From CAZIRF01 sp964541755 (GTDB lineage: Bacteria; Spirochaetota; Spirochaetia; Treponematales; Breznakiellaceae): a stretch of 50,832 nucleotides of DNA. The notes beneath the pieces are model-generated. The model saw only the letters and a list, made by a program, of their open reading frames with translations, ran no database searches and had not been told where the DNA came from. Shown here piece after piece: positions 17,437 through 25,583 of the stretch (positions within the stretch are counted from its first letter, which is position 1; each line of letters opens with the position of its first letter). Both the position numbers and the translations under genes were made by a program. The DNA lies in the NCBI GenBank assembly GCA_964541755.1, contig CAZIRF010000019.1, positions 1 to 50,832 on the forward strand. The letters are read 5' to 3'.

Positions 17437-18053
17437 ACATCCGCGGCTTTGTCAAACGCTACCGCGGCTTCCTCCTGGCCCTTGCCGCCCTCGTCGTTCT
17501 CGTGATTCTGCGGCCGGCTCTCGCCCCGGCGGTGGGAAAGTCGCTCGCGAGTCAGCTTGCGACCCTCGCCCTCGTTGTGCCGCCCATCTTCCTCCTTTTG
17601 GGCCTCCTCGATGTCTGGGTGCCCCGCGAGACCATGATTCGCTTCATGGGGCCGGGAGCGGGAATCAAGGGCAAGCTGATAGCCTTTGGCCTTGGCTCGG
17701 CGGCGGCAGGCCCCCTCTACGGCGCCTTCCCCGTGGCCAGCGTCCTCATGAAGAAGGGGGCCTCCATCACGAATATCTTCGTATTTATCGGGGCCTGGTC
17801 GACGACCAAGATACCCATGCTCCTGTTCGAGATGCAGGCCCTGGGGGTGCGCTTTGCCCTCGCGCGTCTGGCCATCGACATACCCGGCATCATCCTTATC
17901 GCCGCTGCGATGCGACTCGCCCTGCCCAAGGCCGAAGTCGAAGCGATGTATGCCCGCGCCGCAAAGGTGGGCGAGGGGCCCTGCGGCCAACATGACGACT
18001 CGCCCGGCAAGGGCCCCGGCGCAGCGGAATCCGGCACGCAGAGTGGCACGTAA
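17433..18053 (+). CDS. DUF318-type permease, second half (206 aa)
   Basis: The ATG overlaps the previous stop (ATGA). Four to five transmembrane helices are followed by a hydrophilic tail of about 30 residues rich in Gly, Pro and Ser. GLGSAAAGPLYGAFPVASVL is the conserved family loop, but the cysteines found in many ArsP-type members are missing, which argues against a metal or arsenic role. KIPMLLFEMQALG resembles the matching segment of the first half. It is probably the partner subunit of the upstream protein. nagA starts 36 bases downstream, so these genes may share a transcript with nagAB, though a sugar role is only a guess. Confidence 0.7.
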   Translation: MNIRGFVKRYRGFLLALAALVVLVILRPALAPAVGKSLASQLATLALVVPPIFLLLGLLDVWVPRETMIRFMGPGAGIKGKLIAFGLGSAAAGPLYGAFPVASVLMKKGASITNIFVFIGAWSTTKIPMLLFEMQALGVRFALARLAIDIPGIILIAAAMRLALPKAEVEAMYARAAKVGEGPCGQHDDSPGKGPGAAESGTQSGT

Positions 18054-18089
18054 CAGCCATTCCGGTATACACTTTGAGCAGGGGGATCC

Positions 18090-19262
18090 ATGAGCAGTAT
18101 TTGCCTGCATAACGGCACCGTTCTCACCGGCTTCGCCGCAATGGAGGACTGTGCCGTTCTGGTTAGCGACGGGGTCATTGTCGATGTCTTCATGGACAAG
18201 CGTCTTTCCAAGAAGCATATTCCGCCAGATGCCCGCTGGATCGACGTCAAGGGAGCGTACATCGCCCCCGGCTTCATCGACACGCACATACACGGGACCG
18301 GGGGCTTCGGGACCGATCAAAACGATCCGCAGGCCCTTCTCGAGCTCTCGCGGGTTCTGCCCCGCTACGGGGTAACGAGCTTCATACCCACCCTCTACCC
18401 GGCCCCGCGCGAAGAGCTCCTCTCTGCCCTGCGCGCCTTTGCCGCTGTTTTGGGCCGCGAGGAGGGGGCTCATATTGCGGGTTTCCACCTCGAAGGCCCC
18501 TTCGTCTCGCCCTCGATGCTGGGCGTCCAGCGCCCCGAAACCCTCTCGCCGGTGGACCTGAACTTCATGGAGGCGCTGTGGGACGCATCCGGTGGCCACA
18601 TCGTCAACATGACCGTCGCCCCCGAATTGAAGGGTATGCGCGAGCTCGCCCTCTACTGCATCAAGAAGGGCATTGTCCTCCAGGCCGGCCACAGCGCCGC
18701 CGCCTATGAAAACATGGTCGAGGGCATGCAGGTGGGCATCCTCCACTCGACCCATCTCTTCAATGCGATGAGCAAACTCGACCACCGCAACCCCAACGCC
18801 GTGGGAGCCATACTCATCCACCCCGAGCTCTCCTGCGAAATCATCGCCGACGGCCAGCACGTTCACCCCGACCTTGTGCGCCTCTTGCGCCGCGAAAAGC
18901 CCCTCGACAAGATCGTCCTCGTCACCGATGCCCTCACCCCCACCGGGCTTGAGGGCGGTCGCCTCGTCGCCAACGGCCAGGAGGTGGTCTTGCAGGATGG
19001 TGTCTTTCAACGCGCCGCGGACGGGGTTATCGCCGGTTCGAGCCTTACCATGCTCCAGGGCGTCAAAAACCTCGTCTCTTGGGGCTTTACCGTCGAGGAA
19101 GCGGTTAAAACAGCCAGCTCCACTCCTGCCCAGGTGATGCACTTCGCAAAAAAGGGTGCTATCATACCGGGTAATGATGCCGACCTCGTCGTATTCGACG
19201 CGTCTTTCACGCTGCGGGCGACCATGGTGGGCGGTACACTGCTTCAGGAGAACAATACATGA
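18090..19262 (+). CDS. nagA: N-acetylglucosamine-6-phosphate deacetylase
   Basis: This 390-residue amidohydrolase has the NagA signatures in order: GFIDTHIHGTGGFGTD, HLEGPFVSP with the metal-binding Glu, GHSAAAYENM, THLFNAMSKL and the catalytic Asp in VTDALTPTG. It removes the acetyl group from GlcNAc-6-phosphate in the cytoplasm, giving glucosamine-6-phosphate for NagB. AGGGGG before ATG 18090 serves as ribosome site. Its stop overlaps the nagB start as ATGA. Length and motif spacing are normal. Confidence 0.95.
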   Translation: MSSICLHNGTVLTGFAAMEDCAVLVSDGVIVDVFMDKRLSKKHIPPDARWIDVKGAYIAPGFIDTHIHGTGGFGTDQNDPQALLELSRVLPRYGVTSFIPTLYPAPREELLSALRAFAAVLGREEGAHIAGFHLEGPFVSPSMLGVQRPETLSPVDLNFMEALWDASGGHIVNMTVAPELKGMRELALYCIKKGIVLQAGHSAAAYENMVEGMQVGILHSTHLFNAMSKLDHRNPNAVGAILIHPELSCEIIADGQHVHPDLVRLLRREKPLDKIVLVTDALTPTGLEGGRLVANGQEVVLQDGVFQRAADGVIAGSSLTMLQGVKNLVSWGFTVEEAVKTASSTPAQVMHFAKKGAIIPGNDADLVVFDASFTLRATMVGGTLLQENNT

Positions 19263-20044
19263 GACTGATAGTCAAGGACCGCTACGAGGACCTGTGCCGC
19301 GCCGCTGCCCGGTATATTGCAGAAAGGGTGGCATCCCTCGTTGCGAAGAACGGCCGCTGTGTCCTGGGCCTTCCCACGGGCTCAACCCCCCTGGGGGTAT
19401 ACCGCGAACTCGTCGCCCTTCACCGCGCGGGATCGCTCTCCTTCAAGGATGTCGTCACCTTCAACATGGACGAGTACCTGGGCCTCCCCCCCGATCATCC
19501 CCAGTCCTATCACCACTTCATGTGGTCGAACTTCTTCTCGCACATAGATATCAAGAAGGAGAACGTCCACATCCTCGACGGCATGACCAGCGACCCCGCC
19601 GCAGAATGCGCCGCCTACGAGGAGGCCATTGTGAAGGCCGGGGGCATAGACCTCTTTTTGGGCGGCGTGGGCCCCGACGGCCACATTGCCTTCAACGAGC
19701 CGGGCTCCTCCCTTGTCTCGCGCACCCGGGTCAAAACCCTTACAATGGATACGCGCATCGCAAATGCCCGCTTCTTTGACGGTGACATCTCCAAGGTTCC
19801 CTCGACGGCCCTCACGGTTGGCGTGGGAACGGTCATGGATGCCCGCGAGGTGCTCATCTTGGTAAACGGCCACGGCAAGGCCCGTGCCCTGCGGGACGCC
19901 GTCGAAGGCGGAATTTCCCACATGTGTACCCTGTCTGCCCTGCAAATGCACGAACACGGTATTATCATGTGTGATGAGGACGCGACGGTGGAATTGAAGG
20001 TGGGAACTGTGCGATACTTCAAGGATATCGAAGCCCGCAACTAG
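19259..20044 (+). CDS. nagB: Glucosamine-6-phosphate deaminase
   Basis: The 261 residues match NagB: GLPTGSTPLGVYREL at about 38-52 (phosphate site), FNMDEYLGLP with the catalytic Asp near 72, and DGHIAFNEPGSS with the His and Glu of the proton relay near 140. It converts glucosamine-6-phosphate to fructose-6-phosphate and ammonia, feeding glycolysis. It is translationally coupled to nagA by an ATGA overlap. The pair lets the cell use GlcNAc from chitin or recycled peptidoglycan. Confidence 0.95.
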   Translation: MRLIVKDRYEDLCRAAARYIAERVASLVAKNGRCVLGLPTGSTPLGVYRELVALHRAGSLSFKDVVTFNMDEYLGLPPDHPQSYHHFMWSNFFSHIDIKKENVHILDGMTSDPAAECAAYEEAIVKAGGIDLFLGGVGPDGHIAFNEPGSSLVSRTRVKTLTMDTRIANARFFDGDISKVPSTALTVGVGTVMDAREVLILVNGHGKARALRDAVEGGISHMCTLSALQMHEHGIIMCDEDATVELKVGTVRYFKDIEARN

Positions 20045-20057
20045 TACTGGAGACACG

Positions 20058-21587
20058 ATGGCACTCGCTTTTCTGGAAAAAATATTTTCCATATTCACTT
20101 CTGGCGGCGATCCCGAGGCCGAAAAGAAAAAGCTGCTCAAGCAGATCGGCAAGGAACTCTCGAAACACAAGTACAAGTTCTACAAGGTCCGGGGCGAAGA
20201 GGCCCAAGCGGCCTTGGGCAAGTTTTTCTACGACGTCTACAAGATTCTCGCTCCGGCCCAGGTTTTCATGCAGAACGCTGCGAGCTCCTCTGTCCTGCGT
20301 GCCATCATCATAGACCAATACCTTGACCAAGAGGGCCACGAACTCCAGGAGCGTCTTACCGAAGATTCCATTGCGGAGCGCATCAAAACCACCTCCCTCA
20401 AGCAGCTCACCCAGGAAGTGCGCGACGACATGGTCAAACTCTTTGCCCTCTTCGACGCCGCCCGCATACGCGAGATCGATGCGGCCTGGAACGCCATCCT
20501 CTCCTTTTCCCGCTTGGTCAACTTCGACTATTTCTTTTTGCTCAAGAAGTTCGACTCCAATATCACCGAGCGCTCCTTTACCTATCAACCCAAATTCGAA
20601 TCCATTCGAAGCGAGTACATAAGCGATGACCTCAAGGATTTCCTCGAGATAATTGGCGGCATGGACCTCGATCGCGATTGGCGGCCCGTTTTCGAAATAC
20701 TCAAGACCTTCAAAGGGGTCGAAGTGGTCGCCATCGAACAGTGGAACAAGCTCGTTGCCCTGCTCAAGACCCTCTTGCGATCGGAGATATTCCCGCTCAT
20801 GGTGCAGCATATCGATAAGAATCCCCACTGGACGAGCAATCCAAATCGATCCGACGAACACATTGTCGAAGCATACCTGCAAAAGCTCAAAACACAGACG
20901 GAGGTTACCATCCAGAAGAGCCTCCAGGAGCGCCGGAACGGCAAAATAGAGGAAATTGCAAAGCAGATATTCGGGACTGCCGCAGTCTCGCGCATGAAAA
21001 ACTATACCGAAAAGGCCAATATGAACTTCTCCAAGCGCATGCTGGGTGGGTACATTCACGTGCAGGGCCTCAATTACCTCAAGGCCTTCCTCCTCGATTT
21101 CTTCAAACGCGATATTCGCGAGATTGTCGATCTCTTCCTCATTCGCGGCCAGTGGACGACCAATCAGATGTCCCAGCAGCTCTCCGAGGCCTTCCACGAC
21201 GTCTTGGCGGTTTCGGACTCCCTCATCGCCTTCGACGAGAAGCTCGCCGACGATGGCCCCATGGGCAGCCGCCTTCGTGCCATGCTGCACAAGAGCGAGC
21301 GGGACAAAGAACAGGTTCCCCTCCTGCGCAACCACCTCAAGGCCATTAACGAGGAGGCCCAGGGGATGATAAACGGGGCGGCCCGCAACCTTATTGTCGT
21401 GGGTAAAAATCTCAAGTCCCTCCTCGACGATCACGCCCGGCAGCCCCACGAGTTGCTCATCAACTGGAAGGAGATCGAACTGGCGAGCGATACACCCATC
21501 GCACAGCGTATGCTGGCGGTGTATAAAAACATATACCTCTTCATTCAACTCATGCAGTTCTTTGCGAAGGGGAGTGATCAAGGCTGA
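20058..21587 (+). CDS. Conserved spirochaete protein of unknown function (DUF5312-like)
   Basis: The 509-residue protein starts at ATG 20058, thirteen bases after nagB, with weak TGGAGA as ribosome site. It has no signal peptide and no long hydrophobic segment, and is rich in charged helices with a Lys-rich N-terminus (EAEKKKLLKQIGKELSKHK). I recall a family of this size and look in treponemes (DUF5312), but I cannot confirm membership here. It is probably cytoplasmic and all-helical. No catalytic motif is visible. Close spacing puts it in the nagAB transcript, which says little about function. Confidence 0.65.
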   Translation: MALAFLEKIFSIFTSGGDPEAEKKKLLKQIGKELSKHKYKFYKVRGEEAQAALGKFFYDVYKILAPAQVFMQNAASSSVLRAIIIDQYLDQEGHELQERLTEDSIAERIKTTSLKQLTQEVRDDMVKLFALFDAARIREIDAAWNAILSFSRLVNFDYFFLLKKFDSNITERSFTYQPKFESIRSEYISDDLKDFLEIIGGMDLDRDWRPVFEILKTFKGVEVVAIEQWNKLVALLKTLLRSEIFPLMVQHIDKNPHWTSNPNRSDEHIVEAYLQKLKTQTEVTIQKSLQERRNGKIEEIAKQIFGTAAVSRMKNYTEKANMNFSKRMLGGYIHVQGLNYLKAFLLDFFKRDIREIVDLFLIRGQWTTNQMSQQLSEAFHDVLAVSDSLIAFDEKLADDGPMGSRLRAMLHKSERDKEQVPLLRNHLKAINEEAQGMINGAARNLIVVGKNLKSLLDDHARQPHELLINWKEIELASDTPIAQRMLAVYKNIYLFIQLMQFFAKGSDQG

Positions 21588-21624
21588 TAGCCCCGGGGCG
21601 CGAAGCGACCCGGGTAAACGCGAG

Positions 21625-21642
21625 GGCCCCCGGCAGGGGGCC
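21625..21642 (+). terminator. Strong short hairpin after the 509-aa protein gene
   Basis: GGCCCCC (21625-21631) pairs with GGGGGCC (21636-21642) around a GGCA loop. A CTTTT tract follows only about ten bases later, so it may be a weak terminator for the nagAB region. Confidence 0.45.
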
Positions 21643-21712
21643 GTGACGGCTCTTTTGCCTGCCCGCCTACGGGTGGGGTGGCGCGGGCCATAGCTATCGG
21701 CATTACCCACTA

Positions 21713-21746
21713 TTGAAACTTTCCATGACGCTCTATATCATGGAAA
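21713..21746 (+). promoter_or_regulatory. Promoter of the pyruvate:ferredoxin oxidoreductase gene with overlapping palindrome
   Basis: TTGAAA (21713-21718) and TATCAT (21736-21741) are 17 bases apart. A perfect inverted repeat, TTTCCATGA (21720-21728) and TCATGGAAA (21738-21746), covers the spacer and the -10 element. This is the position of a repressor operator, so the gene is probably controlled here. The regulator is not known. Confidence 0.65.
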
Positions 21747-21784
21747 AAACTTCCAGATACCCCATACCACAGAGAGGAAGGTCT

Positions 21785-24700
21785 ATGCCCGAGAAAAAGA
21801 TGGTCATGATCGACGGCAACAATGCCGCGGCTCACGTAGCTCACGCGTTAAGCGAAGTTATCGCGATTTATCCCATTACCCCGTCCAGCCCGATGGGTGA
21901 GTTCTCCGACGAATTCTCGGCCCAGGGCCGCAAGAACGTCTGGGGAACCGTCCCCGAAGTCGTCGAGATGCAGTCCGAAGCCGGTGCGGCCGGTGCGGTC
22001 CACGGTGCCCTTACAACCGGCGCCCTTTCGACCACCTTCACCGCATCCCAGGGTCTTCTCTTGATGATCCCCAACATGTACAAGATCTCCGGCGAGCTTA
22101 CCTCGACGGTCTTCCACATCGCTGCCCGCGCCATCGCCGCCCACGGTCTTTCGATCTTTGGCGACCACCAGGACGTCATGGCCTGCCGCCAGACGGGCTG
22201 GGCCATGCTCGCGAGCAACAACGTTCAGGAGGTTATGGACACCGCCCTCATCGCCCACGCGGCGACTCTCGAGGCCCGTGTGCCCTTCCTGCACTTCTTC
22301 GACGGCTTCCGTACCTCCCACGAGATCCAGAAGGTCGAGGAGCTTTCCTTCGACGTTATGCGCGAGATGATCGACAACGATCTGGTCATCGCCCACCGCA
22401 AGCGCGGTCTCAACCCCGAAGCCCCCGTGCTTCGCGGTACTGCCCAGAACCCCGACGTCTACTTCACCGGCCGCGAGGCGGTCAACAAGTACTACGACGC
22501 GGTTCCGGCCATCGTCCAGAAGTACATGGACAAGTTCGCCAAGCTCACCGGCCGCCAGTACAAGGCCTTCGAGTACTATGGTGCCCCCGATGCCGATCGC
22601 GTCGTTATCGCCATGGGTTCCGGCGTCGAACCGGTCGAAGAAATTGTCGACTACCTCAATGCCAATGGCGAGAAGGTCGGTCTCTTGAAGGTTCGCCTCT
22701 TCCGCCCCTTCTCTGCCGAGCTCTTCGTCAACGCCCTGCCCGCAACGGTCAAGGCCATTGCCGTTCTCGACCGCACCAAGGAGCCCGGCTCCATGGGCGA
22801 GCCCCTTTACGAAGATGTCCGCACCGCCATTGGCGAGATGCAGGCTGCCGGCACCTGCCCCTTCAAGAGCTACCCCCTTACCCTGGGTGGACGCTATGGT
22901 CTGGGTTCGGCCGAGTTTACCCCCGGTATGGCCAAGGCGGTCTTCGACAACCTTTCCGCCGACAAGCCCAAGAACCACTTCACCATCGGTATACACGATG
23001 ACGTTTCCTTTACCTCCCTCGAGTGGGATGAGCACTTCTCCCTCAACGAGAAGGGGGTTATCGAGGCCCTCTTCTTCGGGCTTGGGTCCGACGGTACCGT
23101 TGGCGCCAACAAGAACTCGATCAAGATCATTGGTGACGCTACCGACAATGCCGCTCAGGGTTACTTCTCCTACGACTCGAAGAAGGCCGGTACGGTAACC
23201 GTGTCCCACCTTCGCTTCGGGAAGAACAAGATCCGCCGTCCCTACCTCGTGGAGAAGGCCGACTTTATCGCCTGTTCGAAGTTCAGCTTTGTCGAGAAAC
23301 TCGACATGCTCGCCAAGGCCAAGAAGGGCGCAACCTTCCTCCTTTCGAGCCCCTACGGCAAGGACGAGATTTGGAATCACATACCTGCCGAGGTTCAAAA
23401 GCGCATTATCGACAATGAGCTCAATTTCTACGTAATCGATGCCATTGCCCTGGCAGAGAAAGCCGGCATGGGTGGGCGCACCAACGTCATCATGCAGACG
23501 GCTTTCTTCAAGATCTCAGGCGTTCTGCCCGAGGCCGAGGCCATTGAGCTTATCAAGAAGGCCATCAAGAAGACCTACGGCAAGAAGGGCGAAGAGGTGG
23601 TCAAGAAGAACATCACCACCATCGACATGGCCCTCGACGGTATCGAGAAGGTTGATTACCCCAAGACGGTGTCTTCTTCCTTCAAGATGGCAGACCCCGT
23701 TCCCGCCGACGCACCCAAGTTCGTCAAGGAATTCGTGGGCGAGGTTATCGCCATGCGCGGCGAGAAGCTCCCCGTCTCCAAGATGCCGGTTGACGGCACC
23801 TTCCCCACGGCGACTACCAAGTACGAGAAGCGCAATATTGCAGAGAAGATCCCCGTGTGGGATGCCGATGTCTGTATCCAGTGCGGCAACTGTACGATGG
23901 TCTGTCCCCACGCCTGTATCCGCATGAAGGCCTACGATACCGACAAGCTCGCCGGCGCGCCTGCGACCTTCAAGAGCACCGATGCCAAGGGCAAGGAATT
24001 CGAGGGCATGAAGTTCACCCTTCAGGTTGCCCCCGAGGATTGTACCGGCTGTGGCGCCTGTGTGAACATCTGTCCCGCGAAGAACAAGGAAGTCGAAGGC
24101 CGCAAGGCGATCAACCTCGAGCCCCAGCTTCCCCTGCGCGAAGAAGAGGCCAAGAACTGGGACTTCTTCCTCGACATCCCCAATACCGATCCTGCCAAGC
24201 TCAACCTGAACTTTGCGAAGGGTATTGGCATGAAGCAGCCTCTCTTCGAGTTCTCCGGCGCCTGCGCCGGCTGTGGCGAGACGCCCTATGTCAAGCTCCT
24301 GTCCCAGCTCTTCGGGGATCGCGCCGTTATCGCCAACGCGACCGGTTGTTCTTCGATCTACGGTGGCAACCTGCCCACGACCCCCTACGCCCAGCGCGAT
24401 GACGGCCGTGGCCCCGCTTGGTCCAACAGCCTCTTCGAGGATGCGGCCGAGTTCGGTTTTGGCATGCGCCTTACGAGTGACAAGCTTGCACAGCAGGCTC
24501 ACGAGGTCGCCCTCGAGGCAAAGGCCGCCGGCATTCAGGCTGCCCTCCTCGACAAGATCCTGGCCAATACCCAGGAGAGCGACGAGGCCATCGAGACCCA
24601 GCGCAGCGACGTAATCGCCCTCAAGAAGGCCCTCGCCGGCGACAAGAGCCCGGTAGCCAAGCAGCTTGAGTCCCTCGCGGACAACTTCATCAAGCGCTCC

Positions 24701-25342
24701 GTCTGGATTCTGGGCGGCGACGGTTGGGCCTACGATATCGGTTACGGCGGTCTCGACCACGTAATCGCCAGCGGCCGCAATGTCAACCTCTTGGTCATGG
24801 ACACCGAGATGTACTCCAACACCGGTGGACAGATGTCCAAGGCGACCCCCATCGGCGCCATCGCCAAGTTCGCCGCGGCGGGCAAGGCACAGGCAAAGAA
24901 GGACCTGGGTGCCATGGCCATGAGCTACGGCTACGTCTATGTTGCCCACATTTCCATGGGTGCGAACATTGGCCAGACGATCAAGGCTTTCCGCGAGGCA
25001 GAGGCATACGATGGTCCTTCGATCATCATCGCCTACTCGCACTGCGCCAATCACGGTATCGACATGATGAAGGGTATGGACCAGCAGAAGGCAGCGGTTA
25101 CGAGCGGCCTCTGGCCCCTGTACCGCTTCGATCCCCGCCTCGTGCCGGAGGGAAAGAATCCCTTCCAGCTCGACTCGAAGGATCCCACGACCGCCATCGA
25201 GGACTTCATGTACAAGGAAGTCCGCTTCAAGAGCCTCAAGGCCGCCGCTCCCGAGCGCGCCGAAGAGCTCCTGAACAAGGCAAAGGCCCAGGCCGAACGC
25301 GTGTGGAAAGAGTACAAATACCTTGCTGAACGCCCGTTCTAA
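21785..25342 (+). CDS. nifJ: Pyruvate:ferredoxin (flavodoxin) oxidoreductase
   Basis: The ATG at 21785 after GAGAGGAAGG gives 1185 residues, normal for the single-chain enzyme; an upstream in-frame ATG would pass through the promoter palindrome. In order: the pyrimidine-domain start (IDGNNAAAHVAHALSEV, YPITPSSPMGE), the CoA/gamma domains, two ferredoxin-type 4Fe-4S motifs (CIQCGNCTMVCPHAC and CTGCGACVNICP), the proximal-cluster CAGCGETPY, and the thiamine-diphosphate site GDGWAYDIGYGGLDH with YSNTGGQ. It converts pyruvate to acetyl-CoA and CO2, reducing ferredoxin. It is oxygen-sensitive, which fits an anaerobe. Its product supplies AdhE. Its stop codon lies inside a hairpin. Confidence 0.97.
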   Translation: MPEKKMVMIDGNNAAAHVAHALSEVIAIYPITPSSPMGEFSDEFSAQGRKNVWGTVPEVVEMQSEAGAAGAVHGALTTGALSTTFTASQGLLLMIPNMYKISGELTSTVFHIAARAIAAHGLSIFGDHQDVMACRQTGWAMLASNNVQEVMDTALIAHAATLEARVPFLHFFDGFRTSHEIQKVEELSFDVMREMIDNDLVIAHRKRGLNPEAPVLRGTAQNPDVYFTGREAVNKYYDAVPAIVQKYMDKFAKLTGRQYKAFEYYGAPDADRVVIAMGSGVEPVEEIVDYLNANGEKVGLLKVRLFRPFSAELFVNALPATVKAIAVLDRTKEPGSMGEPLYEDVRTAIGEMQAAGTCPFKSYPLTLGGRYGLGSAEFTPGMAKAVFDNLSADKPKNHFTIGIHDDVSFTSLEWDEHFSLNEKGVIEALFFGLGSDGTVGANKNSIKIIGDATDNAAQGYFSYDSKKAGTVTVSHLRFGKNKIRRPYLVEKADFIACSKFSFVEKLDMLAKAKKGATFLLSSPYGKDEIWNHIPAEVQKRIIDNELNFYVIDAIALAEKAGMGGRTNVIMQTAFFKISGVLPEAEAIELIKKAIKKTYGKKGEEVVKKNITTIDMALDGIEKVDYPKTVSSSFKMADPVPADAPKFVKEFVGEVIAMRGEKLPVSKMPVDGTFPTATTKYEKRNIAEKIPVWDADVCIQCGNCTMVCPHACIRMKAYDTDKLAGAPATFKSTDAKGKEFEGMKFTLQVAPEDCTGCGACVNICPAKNKEVEGRKAINLEPQLPLREEEAKNWDFFLDIPNTDPAKLNLNFAKGIGMKQPLFEFSGACAGCGETPYVKLLSQLFGDRAVIANATGCSSIYGGNLPTTPYAQRDDGRGPAWSNSLFEDAAEFGFGMRLTSDKLAQQAHEVALEAKAAGIQAALLDKILANTQESDEAIETQRSDVIALKKALAGDKSPVAKQLESLADNFIKRSVWILGGDGWAYDIGYGGLDHVIASGRNVNLLVMDTEMYSNTGGQMSKATPIGAIAKFAAAGKAQAKKDLGAMAMSYGYVYVAHISMGANIGQTIKAFREAEAYDGPSIIIAYSHCANHGIDMMKGMDQQKAAVTSGLWPLYRFDPRLVPEGKNPFQLDSKDPTTAIEDFMYKEVRFKSLKAAAPERAEELLNKAKAQAERVWKEYKYLAERPF

Positions 25343-25359
25343 AAGAACGGACGTTCAGC
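25325..25359. repeat. Hairpin spanning the nifJ stop codon
   Basis: GCTGAACGCCCGTTCT (25325-25340) pairs with AGAACGGACGTTCAGC (25344-25359) with one mismatch and an AAA loop. The TAA stop sits at its tip. The right arm is also the first unit of the 54-bp direct repeat array that follows. Confidence 0.8.
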
Positions 25360-25493
25360 TTAGCCGAATCCCCGCAGGGGATTCGGCGGCAGACAGCAGA
25401 ACGGCCTTTCGGCTAAGCCGAAGCGCCTCTGGCGCTTCGGCCGCAGACAACAGAACGGACGTTCAGCCGCAGCCAACAGAATGGACGTTTGAC
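25344..25493. repeat. 54-bp tandem repeat array with internal hairpins
   Basis: Units begin at 25344, 25398 and 25452 (54-bp period), with a shortened one at 25478. Each starts AGAACGGNCNTTCNGC or a close variant. The first two units then carry TTAG/TAAG and a perfect hairpin: CCGAATCCCC with GGGGATTCGG (25364-25386), and GCCGAAGCGCC with GGCGCTTCGGC (25417-25441). They then share a spacer of the form GCAGACARC. Hairpin stems differ in sequence but keep pairing. The array ends at the terminator at 25496. Function unknown. Confidence 0.85.
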
Positions 25494-25495
25494 AA

Positions 25496-25529
25496 AAAGC
25501 CCCCGGTCTCTTGCGAGGCCGGGGGCTTT
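25496..25529 (+). terminator. Terminator, first copy of a 34-bp repeat
   Basis: AGCCCCCGG and CCGGGGGCT form a strong stem around TCTCTTGCGAGG, followed by five T (25527-25531). The 34 bases 25496-25529 are identical, loop included, to 37287-37320. It would end nifJ transcription before the accessory genes. Confidence 0.9.
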
Positions 25530-25532
25530 TTG

Positions 25533-25577
25533 TTGTTTCATGAGGGTGTTGCGGTGTACTATGGTGCCTTCGAGGAG
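25533..25577 (+). promoter_or_regulatory. Promoter and ribosome site of the PLD-helicase gene
   Basis: TTGTTT (25533-25538) and TACTAT (25557-25562) are 18 bases apart, then GAGGAG (25572-25577) lies six bases before ATG 25584. With the terminator just upstream, this suggests the defence-like genes are transcribed independently of nifJ. Confidence 0.5.
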
Positions 25578-25583
25578 TAGTGC

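Noticed and set aside
16911..19142. 743-residue minus-strand frame across the permease and nagA genes
   Set aside because: It spans two well-supported plus-strand genes in another frame and shows no domain.
21848..25054. Two long open frames antisense to nifJ (516 and 512 residues)
   Set aside because: The plus strand has every motif of pyruvate:ferredoxin oxidoreductase; the antisense translations are low-complexity Gly/Val/Leu-rich mirror frames.
25344..25493. Integron attC sites or a CRISPR array
   Set aside because: Treponemes can carry integrons, but the repeats lack the GTTRRRY/RYYYAAC core pair at proper places and no gene cassettes follow. The units have no unique spacers of CRISPR size and no cas genes are nearby.
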